Made by a program: the position numbers and the translations under genes. A stretch of 64,000 nucleotides of DNA, taken from positions 248,001 to 312,000 of the forward strand of contig NW_027306095.1 in the NCBI RefSeq assembly GCF_964355755.1, given 5' to 3'. This DNA comes from Antedon mediterranea. Its lineage: Eukaryota; Echinodermata; Crinoidea; Comatulida; Antedonidae. Positions 50,231 through 62,068 of the stretch are shown piece by piece (the first letter of the stretch is position 1; every line of letters starts with the position of its first letter). The notes under the pieces were generated by a model. It made no database searches. It was not told the DNA's origin and saw only the letters and a list, made by a program, of their open reading frames with translations.

Positions 50231-52279
50231 TTTCAATTGCGATTTGAAGTTATATTGTGCACTTTGATGTTTTGTGTGAAAAGTTTTATCGAAATGCTCA
50301 AAATGGTCTAAAACGGTTTCAAATGTGATTTTAAGCACTTTGATATTTTTGTGTAATCAAGTTTCATCGAAATGCACAAAATGGTCTAAAACGTCTGCAA
50401 ATGCGATTTAAAGCTATTTTGTGCACTTTAATGTTTTGTGTGAAAAGTTTTATCGAAATTCTCAAAATGGTCTAAAACGGTTTCAAATGTGATTTTAAGC
50501 ACTTTGATGTTTTTGTGTAATCAAGTTTCATCGAAATGCACAAAATGGTTTAAAACGTCTGCAAATGGGATTTGAAGCTATTTTGTGCACTTTGATGTTT
50601 TGTGTAATCCAGTTTCATCGAAATGTACAAAATTGTCTAAAACCTCTCAAAATGTGATTTGAAGCTATTTTGTGCACTTTGATGTTTTTGTGTGAAAAGT
50701 TTCATCGAAATGCACAAAATTGTCTAAAACGTCTCTAAATGCGATTTGAAGCTATTTTGTGCACTTTGTCGTTTTTGTGTGAAAAGTTTTTTCGAAATGC
50801 ACAAAATGGTCTAAAACGTCTCCAAATGCGATTTGAAGCAATTTTGTGCACTTTGATGTTTTGTGTAATCCAGTTTCATCGAAATGTACAAAATTGTCTA
50901 AAACGTCTCTAAATGCGATTTGAAGCTATTTTGTGCACTTTGTCGTTTTTGTGTGAAAAGTTTTTTCGAAATGCACAAAATGGTCTAAAACGTCTCCAAT
51001 TGCGATTTGAAGTTATTTTGTGCACTTTGATGTTTTGTGTGAAAAGTTTTATCGAAATGCTCAAAATTGTCTAAAACGGTTTCAAATGTGATTTTAAGCA
51101 CTTTGATATTTTTGTGTAATCAAGTTTCATCGAAATGCACAAAATGGTATAAAACGTCTGCAAATGCGATTTAAAGCTATTTTGTGCACTTTAATGTTTT
51201 GTGTGAAAAGTTTTATCGAAATTCTCAAAATGGTCTAAAACGGTTTCAAATGTGATTTTAAGCACTTTGATGTTTTTGTGTAATCAAGTTTCATCAAAAT
51301 GCACAAAATGGTTTAAAACGTCTGCAAATGCGATTTGAAGCTATTTTGTGCACTTTGATGTTTTTTTGTGAAAAGTTTCATCGAAATGCACAAAATTGTC
51401 TAAAACGTCTCCAAATACGATATTAAGCTATTGTATGCACTTTGATGTTTTTGAGTGAAAAGTTTTTTCGAAATGCACAAAATGTTCTAAAACGTCTCCA
51501 AATGCGATTTGGAGCTCTTTTGTGCACTTTAATTTTTTTTGTGTAAAAAGTTTGCTATTTTGTGCACTTTTAATGTTTTGTGTGAAAAGTTTTATCGAAA
51601 TGCTCAAAATTGTCTAAAACGGTTTCAAATGTGATTTTAAGCACTTTGATATTTTTGTGTAATCAAGTTTTTTCGAAATGCACAACATGGTCTAAAACGT
51701 CTCCAAATGCGATTTGAAGCTATTTTGTGCACTTTGATGTTTTTGTGTGAAAAGTTTCATCGAAATGCACAAAATGGTCTAAAACGTCTCTAAATGCGAT
51801 TTGAAGCTATTTTGTGCACTTTGATGTTTTTGTGTGAAAAGTTTCATCGAAATGCACAAAATGGTCTAAAACGTCTCTAAATGCGATTTGAAGATATTTT
51901 GTGCACTTTGTCGTTTTTGTGTGAAAAGTTTTTTCGAAATGCACAAAATGGTCTAAAACGTCTCCAAATGCGATTTGAAGCAATTTTGTGCACTTTGATG
52001 TTTTGTGTAATCCAGTTTCATCGAAATGTACAAAATTGTCTAAAACGTCTCTAAATGCGATTTGAAGCTATTTTGTGCACTTTGTCATTTTTGTGTGAAA
52101 AGTTTCATCGAAATGCACAAAATGGTCTAAAACGTCTCCAATTGCGATTTGAAGCTATTTTGTGCACTTTGATGTTTTTTTGTGAAAAGTTTCATCGAAA
52201 TGCACAAAATGGTCTAAAACGTCTCTAAATGCGATTTGAAGCTATTTTGTGCACTTTGTCGTTTTTGTGTGAAAAGTTT

Positions 52280-52299
52280 CATCGAAATGCATTTCGATG
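52280..52299. other. Inversion junction B2/A3, second copy of the 20-bp palindrome
   Basis: Identical in its 20 bases to 26354-26373 and with the same left and right monomer types (GTCG-type B monomer on the left, 78-bp GATTACAC monomer on the right, both with the unusual GATGTAACTTG). The spacing between the two copies is 25926 bp, the same offset as the surrounding homology. This shows duplication of one inversion junction, not two independent events. Confidence 0.92.
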
Positions 52300-54720
52300 T
52301 AACTTGATTACACAAAAATATCAAAGTGCTTAAAATCACATTTGAAACCGTTTTAGACCATTTTGAGCATTTCGATAAAACTTTTCACACAAAACATCAA
52401 AGTGCACAAAATAACTTCAAATCGCAATTGGAGACGTTTTAGACCATTTTGTGCATTTCGATGAAACTTTTCACACAAAAACGACAAAGTGCACAAAATA
52501 GCTTCAAATCGCATTTAGAGACGTTTTAGACAATTTTGTACATTTCGATGAAACTGGATTACACAAAACATCAAAGTGCACAAAATTGCTTCAAATCGCA
52601 TTTGGAGACGTTTTAGACCATTTTGTGCATTTCGAAAAAACTTTTCACACAAAAACGACAAAGTGCACAAAATAGCTTCAAATCGCATTTGCAGACGTTT
52701 TAGAACATTTTGTGCATTTCGATGAAACTTTTCACACAAAAACATCAAAGTGCACAAAATTGCTTCAAATCGCATTTGGAGACGTTTTAGACCATTTTGA
52801 GCAATTCGATGAAACTTTTCACACAAAAACGACAAAGTGCACAAAATAGCTTCAAATCGCATTTAGAGACGTTTTAGACAATTTTGTGCCTTTCGATGAA
52901 ACTTTTCACAAAAAAACATCAAAGTGCACAAAATAGCTTCAAATCGCATTTGCAGACGTTTTAGACCATTTTGTGCATTTCGATGAAACTTTTCACACAA
53001 AAACATCAAAGTGCACAAAATTGCTTCAAATCGCATTTAGAGACGTTTTAGACCATTTTGTGCATTTCGATGAAACTTTTCACACAAAAACATCAAAGTG
53101 CACAAAATAGCTTCAAATCGCATTTGCAGACGTTTTAGACCATTTTGTGCATTTCGATGAAACTTTTCACACAAAAACGACAAAGTGCACAAAATATCTT
53201 CAAATCGCATTTGGAGACGTTTTAGACCATTTTGAGCATTTCGATGAAACTTTTCACACAAAAACGACAAAGTGCACAAAATAGCTTCAAATCGCATTTA
53301 GAGACGTTTTAGACCATTTTGTGCATTTCGATGAAACTTTTCACAAAAAAACATCAAAGTGCACTAAATAGCTTCAAATCGCATTTAGAGACGTTTTAGA
53401 CCATTTTGTGCATTTCGATGAAACTTTTCAGAAAAAAACATCAAAGTGCACAAAATAGCTTCAAATCGCATTTGGAGACGTTTTAGACCATTTTGAGCAT
53501 TTCGATGAAACTTTTCACACAAAAACGACAAAGTGCACAAAATAGCTTCAAATCGCATTTAGAGACGTTTTAGACCATTTTGTGCATTTCGATGAAACTT
53601 TTCACACAAAAACATCAAAGTGCACAAAATAGCTTCAAATCGCATTTAGAGACGTTTTAGACCATTTTGTGTATTTCGATGAAACTTTTCACACAAAAAC
53701 ATCAAAGTGCACAAAATAGCTTCAAATCGCATTTGGAGACGTTTTAGACCATGTTGTGCATTTTGAAAAAACTTGATTACACAAAAATATCAAAGTGCTT
53801 AAAATCACATTTGAAACCGTTTTAGACAATTTTGAGCATTTCGATAAAACTTTTCACACAAAACATTAAAGTGCACAAAATAGCAAACTTTTTACACAAA
53901 ACATCAAAGTGCACAAAAGAGCTCCAAATCGCATTGGGAGACGTTTTAGACCATTTTGTGCATTTCGAAAAAACTTTTCACTCAAAAACATCAAAGTGCA
54001 TACAATAGCTTAATATCGTATTTGGAGACGTTTTAGACAATTTTGTGCATTTCGATGAAACTTTTCACACAAAAACATCAAAGTGCACAAAATAGCTTCA
54101 AATCGCATTTGCAGACGTTTTAAACCATTTTGTGCATTTCGATGAAACTTGATTACACAAAACATCAAAGTGCTTAAAATCACATTTGAAACCGTTTTAG
54201 ACCATTTTGAGAATTTCGATAAAACTTTACACACAAAAACATCAAAGTGCACAAAATAGCTTCAAATCGCATTTAGAGACGTTTTAGACCATTTTGTGTA
54301 TTTCGATGAAACTTTTCACACAAAAACATCAAAGTGCACAAAATAGCTTCAAATCGCATTTGGAGACGTTTTAGACCATGTTGTGCATTTCGAAAAAACT
54401 TGATTACACAAAAATATCAAAGTGCTTAAAATCACATTTGAAACCGTTTTAGACAATTTTGAGCATTTCGATAAAACTTTTCACACAAAACATTAAAGTG
54501 CACAAAATAGCAAACTTTTTACACAAAACATCAAAGTGCACAAAAGAGCTCCAAATCGCATTGCGAGACGTTTTAGACCATTTTGTGCATTTCGAAAAAA
54601 CTTTTCACTCAAAAACATCAAAGTGCATACAAGAGCTTAATATCGTATTTGGAGACGTTTTAGACAATTTTGTGCATTTCGATGAAACTTTTCACACAAA
54701 AACATCAAAGTGCACAAAAT

Positions 54721-57700
54721 AGCTTCAAATCGCATTTGCAGACGTTTTAAACCATTTTGTGCATTTCGATGAAACTTGATTACACAAAAACATCAAAGTG
54801 CTTAAAATCTCATTTGAAACCGTTTTAGACCATTTTGAGAATTTCGATAAAACTTTTCACACAAAACATTAAAGTGCACAAAATAGCTTTAAATCGCATT
54901 TGCAGACGTTTTAGACCATTTTGTGCATTTCGATGAAACTTGATTACACAAAAATATCAAAGTGCTTAAAATCACATTTGAAACCGTTTTAGACCATTTT
55001 GAGCATTTCGATAAAACTTTTCACACAAAACATCAAAGTGCACAAAATAACTTCAAATCGCAATTGGAGACGTTTTAGACCATTTTGTGCATTTCGAAAA
55101 AACTTTTCACACAAAAACGACAAAGTGCACAAAATAGCTTCAAATCGCATTTGCAGACGTTTTAGACCATTTTGTGCATTTCGATGAAACTTTTCACACA
55201 AAAACATCAAAGTGCACAAAATTGCTTCAAATCGCATTTGGAGACGTTTTAGACCATTTTGAGCATTTCGATGAAACTTTTCACACAAAAACGACAAAGT
55301 GCACAAAATAGCTTCAAATCGCATTTAGAGACGTTTTAGACAATTTTGTGCATTTCGATGAAACTTTTCACAAAAAAACATCAAAGTGCACAAAATAGCT
55401 TCAAATCGCATTTAGAGACGTTTTAGACCATTTTGTGCATTTCGATGAAACTTTTCACAAAAAAACATCAAAGTGCACAAAATAGCTTCAAATCGCATTT
55501 AGAGACGTTTTAGACCATTTTGTGCATTTCGATGAAACTTTTCACACAAAAACATCAAAGTGCACAAAATAGCTTCAAATCGCATTTAGAGAAGTTTTAG
55601 ACCATTTTGTGCATTTCGATGAAACTTTTCACAAAAAAACATCAAAGTGCACAAAATAGCTTCAAATCGCATTTGGAGACGTTTTAGACCATTTTGAGCA
55701 TTTCGATGAAACTTGATTACACAAAAATATCAAAGTGCTTAAAATCACATTTGAAACCGTTTTAGACCATTTTGAGCATTTCGATAAAACTTTTCACACA
55801 AAACATCAAAGTGCACAAAATAGCTTCAAATCGCATTTGGAGACGTTTTAGACCATGTTGTGCATTTCGAAAAAACTTGATTACACAAAAATATCAAAGT
55901 GCTTAAAATCACATTTGAAACCGTTTTAGACAATTTTGAGCATTTCGAAAAAACTTTTCACACAAAACATTAAAGTGCACAAAATAGCAAACTTTTTACA
56001 CAAAACATCAAAGTGCACAAAAGAGCTCCAAATCGCATTGGGAGACGTTTTAGAACATTTTGTGCATTTCGATGAAACTTTTCACACAAAAACATCAAAG
56101 TGCACAAAATTGCTTCAAATCGCATTTGGAGACGTTTTAGACCATTTTGAGCAATTCGATGAAACTTTTCACACAAAAACGACAAAGTGCACAAAATAGC
56201 TTCAAATCGCATTTAGAGACGTTTTAGACAATTTTGTGCCTTTCGATGAAACTTTTCACAAAAAAACATCAAAGTGCACAAAATAGCTTCAAATCGCATT
56301 TGCAGACGTTTTAAACCATTTTGTGCATTTCGATGAAACTTGATTACACAAAAACATCAAAGTGCTTAAAATCACATTTGAAACCGTTTTAGACCATTTT
56401 GAGAATTTCGATAAAACTTTTCACACAAAACATTAAAGTGCACAAAATAGCTTTAAATCGCATTTGCAGACGTTTTAGACCATTTTGTGCATTTCGATGA
56501 AACTTGATTACACAAAAATATCAAAGTGCTTAAAATCACATTTGAAACCGTTTTAGACCATTTTGAGCATTTCGATAAAACTTTTCACACAAAACATCAA
56601 AGTGCACAAAATAACTTCAAATCGCAATTGGAGACGTTTTAGACCATTTTGTGCATTTCGAAAAAACTTTTCACACAAAAACGACAAAGTGCACAAAATA
56701 GCTTCAAATCGCATTTGCAGACGTTTTAGACCATTTTGTGCATTTCGATGAAACTTTTCACACAAAAACATCAAAGTGCACAAAATTGCTTCAAATCGCA
56801 TTTGGAGACGTTTTAGACCATTTTGAGCATTTCGATGAAACTTTTCACACAAAAACGACAAAGTGCACAAAATAGCTTCAAATCGCATTTAGAGACGTTT
56901 TAGACAATTTTGTGCATTTCGATGAAACTTTTCACAAAAAAACATCAAAGTGCACAAAATAGCTTCAAATCGCATTTAGAGACGTTTTAGACCATTTTGT
57001 GCATTTCGATGAAACTTTTCACAAAAAAACATCAAAGTGCACAAAATAGCTTCAAATCGCATTTAGAGACGTTTTAGACCATTTTGTGCATTTCGATGAA
57101 ACTTTTCACACAAAAACATCAAAGTGCACAAAATAGCTTCAAATCGCATTTAGAGACGTTTTAGACCATTTTGTGCATTTCGATGAAACTTTTCACAAAA
57201 AAACATCAAAGTGCACAAAATAGCTTCAAATCGCATTTGGAGACGTTTTAGACCATTTTGAGCATTTCGATGAAACTTGATTACACAAAAATATCAAAGT
57301 GCTTAAAATCACATTTGAAACCGTTTTAGACCATTTTGAGCATTTCGATAAAACTTTTCACACAAAACATCAAAGTGCACAAAATAGCTTCAAATCGCAT
57401 TTGGAGACGTTTTAGACCATTTTGTGCATTTCGAAAAAACTTGATTACACAAAAATATCAAAGTGCTTAAAATCACATTTGAAACCGTTTTAGACAATTT
57501 TGAGCATTTCGAAAAAACTTTTCACACAAAACATTAAAGTGCACAAAATAGCAAACTTTTTACACAAAACATCAAAGTGCACAAAAGAGCTCCAAATCGC
57601 ATTGGGAGACGTTTTAGAACATTTTGTGCATTTCGATGAAACTTTTCACACAAAAACATCAAAGTGCACAAAATTGCTTCAAATCGCATTTGGAGACGTT

Positions 57701-57848
57701 TTAGACCATTTTGAGCAATTCGATGAAACTTTTCACACAAAAACGACAAAGTGCACAAAATAGCTTCAAATCGCATTTAGAGACGTTTTAGACAATTTTG
57801 TGCCTTTCGATGAAACTTTTCAAAAAAAAACATCAAAGTGCACAAAAT
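54721..57848 (+). repeat. 1564-bp tandem duplication
   Basis: Copy 1 is 54721-56284 and copy 2 is 56285-57848. Each runs from a GTTTTAAACC monomer through a long monomer run and one cassette. Differences are few: AATCTCATTTG against AATCACATTTG, GAGAAGTTTTAG near 55590, ACCATGTTGTGC against ACCATTTTGTGC near 57417, and AAATAGGTTC near 57847. Confidence 0.88.
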
Positions 57849-60800
57849 AGGTTCAAATCGCATTTGCAGACGTTTTAGACCATTTTGTGCATTTCGATGA
57901 AACTTTTCACACAAAAACATCAAAGTGCACAAAATTGCTTCAAATCGCATTTAGAGACGTTTTAGACCATTTTGTGCATTTCGATGAAACTTTTCACACA
58001 AAAACATCAAAGTGCACAAAATAGCTTCAAATCGCATTTGCAGACGTTTTAGACCATTTTGTGCATTTCGATGAAACTTTTCACACAAAAACGACAAAGT
58101 GCACAAAATATCTTCAAATCGCATTTGGAGACGTTTTAGACCATTTTGAGCATTTCGATGAAACTTTTCACACAAAAACGACAAAGTGCACAAAATAGCT
58201 TCAAATCGCATTTAGAGACGTTTTAGACCATTTTGTGCATTTCGATGAAACTTTTCACAAAAAAACATCAAAGTGCACTAAATAGCTTCAAATCGCATTT
58301 AGAGACGTTTTAGACCATTTTGTGCATTTCGATGAAACTTTTCAGAAAAAAACATCAAAGTGCACAAAATAGCTTCAAATCGCATTTGGAGACGTTTTAG
58401 ACCATTTTGAGCATTTCGATGAAACTTTTCACACAAAAACGACAAAGTGCACAAAATAGCTTCAAATCGCATTTAGAGACGTTTTAGACCATTTTGTGCA
58501 TTTCGATGAAACTTTTCACACAAAAACATCAAAGTGCACAAAATAGCTTCAAATCGCATTTAGAGACGTTTTAGACCATTTTGTGTATTTCGATGAAACT
58601 TTTCACACAAAAACATCAAAGTGCACAAAATAGCTTCAAATCGCATTTGGAGACGTTTTAGACCATGTTGTGCATTTCGAAAAAACTTGATTACACAAAA
58701 ATATCAAAGTGCTTAAAATCACATTTGAAACCGTTTTAGACAATTTTGAGCATTTCGATAAAACTTTTCACACAAAACATTAAAGTGCACAAAATAGCAA
58801 ACTTTTTACACAAAACATCAAAGTGCACAAAAGAGCTCCAAATCGCATTGGGAGACGTTTTAGACCATTTTGTGCATTTCGAAAAAACTTTTCACTCAAA
58901 AACATCAAAGTGCATACAATAGCTTAATATCGTATTTGGAGACGTTTTAGACAATTTTGTGCATTTCGATGAAACTTTTCACACAAAAACATCAAAGTGC
59001 ACAAAATAGCTTCAAATCGCATTTGCAGACGTTTTAAACCATTTTGTGCATTTCGATGAAACTTGATTACACAAAACATCAAAGTGCTTAAAATCACATT
59101 TGAAACCGTTTTAGACCATTTTGAGAATTTCGATAAAACTTTACACACAAAAACATCAAAGTGCACAAAATAACTTCAAATCGCATTTAGAGACGTTTTA
59201 GACCATTTTGTGTATTTCGATGAAACTTTTCACACAAAAACATCAAAGTGCACAAAATAGCTTCAAATCGCATTTGGAGACGTTTTAGACCATGTTGTGC
59301 ATTTCGAAAAAACTTGATTACACAAAAATATCAAAGTGCTTAAAATCACATTTGAAACCGTTTTAGACAATTTTGAGCATTTCGATAAAACTTTTCACAC
59401 AAAACATTAAAGTGCACAAAATAGCAAACTTTTTACACAAAACATCAAAGTGCACAAAAGAGCTCCAAATCGCATTGGGAGACGTTTTAGACCATTTTGT
59501 GCATTTCGAAAAAACTTTTCACTCAAAAACATCAAAGTGCATACAAGAGCTTAATATCGTATTTGGAGACGTTTTAGACAATTTTGTGCATTTCGATGAA
59601 ACTTTTCACACAAAAACATCAAAGTGCACAAAATAGCTTCAAATCGCATTTGCAGACGTTTTAAACCATTTTGTGCATTTCGATGAAACTTGATTACACA
59701 AAAACATCAAAGTGCTTAAAATCTCATTTGAAACCGTTTTAGACCATTTTGAGAATTTCGATAAAAATTTTCACACAAAACATTAAAGTGCACAAAATAG
59801 CTTTAAATCGCATTTGCAGACGTTTTAGACCATTTTGTGCATTTTGATGAAACTTGATTACACAAAAATATCAAAGTGCTTAAAATCACATTTGAAACCG
59901 TTTTAGACCATTTTGAGCATTTCGATAAAACTTTTCACACAAAACATCAAAGTGCACAAAATAACTTCAAATCGCAATTGGAGACGTTTTAGACCATTTT
60001 GTGCATTTCGAAAAAACTTTTCACACAAAAACGACAAAGTGCACAAAATAGCTTCAAATCGCATTTTCAGACGTTTTAGACCATTTTGTTTTGTGCATTT
60101 CGATGAAACTTTTCACACAAAAACATCAAAGTGCACAAAATTGCTTCAAATCGCATTTGGAGACGTTTTAGACCATTTTGAGCATTTCGATGAAACTTTT
60201 CACACAAAAACGACAAAGTGCACAAAATAGCTTCAAATCGCATTTAGAGACGTTTTAGACAATTTTGTGCATTTCGATGAAACTTTTCACAAAAAAACAT
60301 CAAAGTGCACAAAATAGCTTCAAATCGCATTTAGAGACGTTTTAGACCATTTTGTGCATTTCGATGAAACTTTTCACAAAAAAACATCAAAGTGCACAAA
60401 ATAGCTTCAAATCGCATTTAGAGACGTTTTAGACCATTTTGTGCATTTCGATGAAACTTTTCACACAAAAACATCAAAGTGCACAAAATAGCTTCAAATC
60501 GCATTTAGAGACGTTTTAGACCATTTTGTGCATTTCGATGAAACTTTTCACAAAAAAACATCAAAGTGCACAAAATAGCTTCAAATCGCATTTGGAGACG
60601 TTTTAGACCATTTTGAGCATTTCGATGAAACTTGATTACACAAAAATATCAAAGTGCTTAAAATCACATTTGAAACCGTTTTAGACCATTTTGAGCATTT
60701 CGATAAAACTTTTCACACAAAACATCAAAGTGCACAAAATAACTTCAAATCGCATTTGGAGACGTTTTAGACCATTTTGTGCATTTCGAATAAACTTTTC

Positions 60801-62068
60801 ACACAAAAACATCAAAGTGCACAAAATAGCTTCAAATCGCATTTGGAGACGTTTTAGACCATGTTGTGCATTTCGAAAAAACTTGATTACACAAAAATAT
60901 CAAAGTGCTTAAAATCACATTTGAAACCGTTTTAGACAATTTTGAGCATTTCGATAAAACTTTTCACACAAAACATTAAAGTGCACAAAATAGCAAACTT
61001 TTTACACAAAACATCAAAGTGCACAAAAGAGCTCCAAATCGCATTTGGAGACGTTTTAGACCATTTTGTTCATTTCGAAAAAACTTTTCACTCAAAAACA
61101 TCAAAGTGCATACAATAGCTTAATATCGTATTTGGAGACGTTTTAGACAATTTTGTGCATTTCGATGAAACTTTTCACACAAAAACATCAAAGTGCACAA
61201 AATAGCTTCAAATCGCATTTGCAGACGTTTTAAACCATTTAGTGCATTTCGATGAAACTTGATTACACAAAAACATCAAAGTGCTTAAAATCACATTTGA
61301 AACCGTTTTAGACCATTTTGAGAATTTCGATAAAACTTTTCACACAAAACATTAAAGTGCACAAAATAGCTTTAAATCGCATTTGCAGACGTTTTAGACC
61401 ATTTTGTGCATTTCGATGAAACTTGATTACACAAAAATATCAAAGTGCTTAAAATCACATTTGAAACCGTTTTAGACCATTTTGAGCATTTCGATAAAAC
61501 TTTTCACACAAAACATCAAAGTGCACAAAATAACTTCAAATCGCAATTGGAGACGTTTTAGACCATTTTGTGCATTTCGATGAAACTTTTCACACAAAAA
61601 CGACAAAGTGCACAAAATAGCTTCAAATCGCATTTAGAGACGTTTTAGACAATTTTATACATTTCGATTAAACTGGATTACACAAAACATCAAAGTGCAC
61701 AAAATTGCTTCAAATCGCATTTGGAGACGTTTTAGACCATTTTGTGCATTTCGAAAAAACTTTTCACACAAAAACGACAAAGTGCACAAAATAGCTTCAA
61801 ATTGCATTTGCAGACGTTTTAGACCATTTTGTGCATTTCGATGAAACTTTTCACACAAAAACATCAAAGTGCACAAAATTGCTTCAAATCGCATTTGGAG
61901 ACGTTTTAGACCATTTTGAGCATTTCGATGAAACTTTTAACACAAAAACGACAAAGTTCACAAAATAGCTTCAAATCGCATTTAGAGACGTTTTAGACAA
62001 TTTTGTGCCTTTCGATGAAACTTTTCACAAAAAAACATCAAAGTGCACAAAATAGCTTCAAATCGCAT
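56434..62068 (+). repeat. About 6-kb segmental repeat, copy 2
   Basis: Partner of 1-6090 in the same orientation. Shared odd variants include GTTTTAAACCATTTAGTGC, GTTCATTTCG and ATTTTATACATTTCG. Private differences include ATTTCGATTAAAC near 61668 and the 5-bp TTTTG insertion near 60085. Confidence 0.85.
60081..60100 (+). other. Private 5-bp insertion in one monomer
   Basis: CCATTTTGTTTTGTGCATTT repeats TTTTG once. The homologous copy near 4110 lacks it. It looks like a slippage event and is a useful marker for this copy. Confidence 0.85.

Larger units (their letters stand above)
29718..52289 (-). repeat. Satellite block B2 (minus orientation)
   Basis: The longest uniform-orientation block, about 22.6 kb. 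Its left half (about 29.7-44.2 kb) contains the 3062-, 2677- and 598-bp duplications. Its right half (44191-52279) is the second copy of the B1 right half, including the diverged patch and the poly-T variant cassette. Cassettes have gagctc at 37745, 40422, 43765, 46440, 48268 and 51512; at 49261 the site is lost (GGAGCTA). No gene seen. Confidence 0.95.
44191..54789. repeat. Segmental duplication D, copy 2 (spans an inversion junction)
   Basis: Partner of 19670-28863. It contains an extra about 1.31 kb in the 48.5-50.2 kb interval, explained by a 1391-bp-spaced duplication followed by loss of one 78-bp monomer near 50235 (ACGGTTTCAATTGCG fuses two monomers). The copy keeps the palindromic junction at 52280-52299. 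Differences between copies are scattered single bases such as GGTATAAAACG near 51149 and CACTTCGATA near 49025. Confidence 0.85.
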
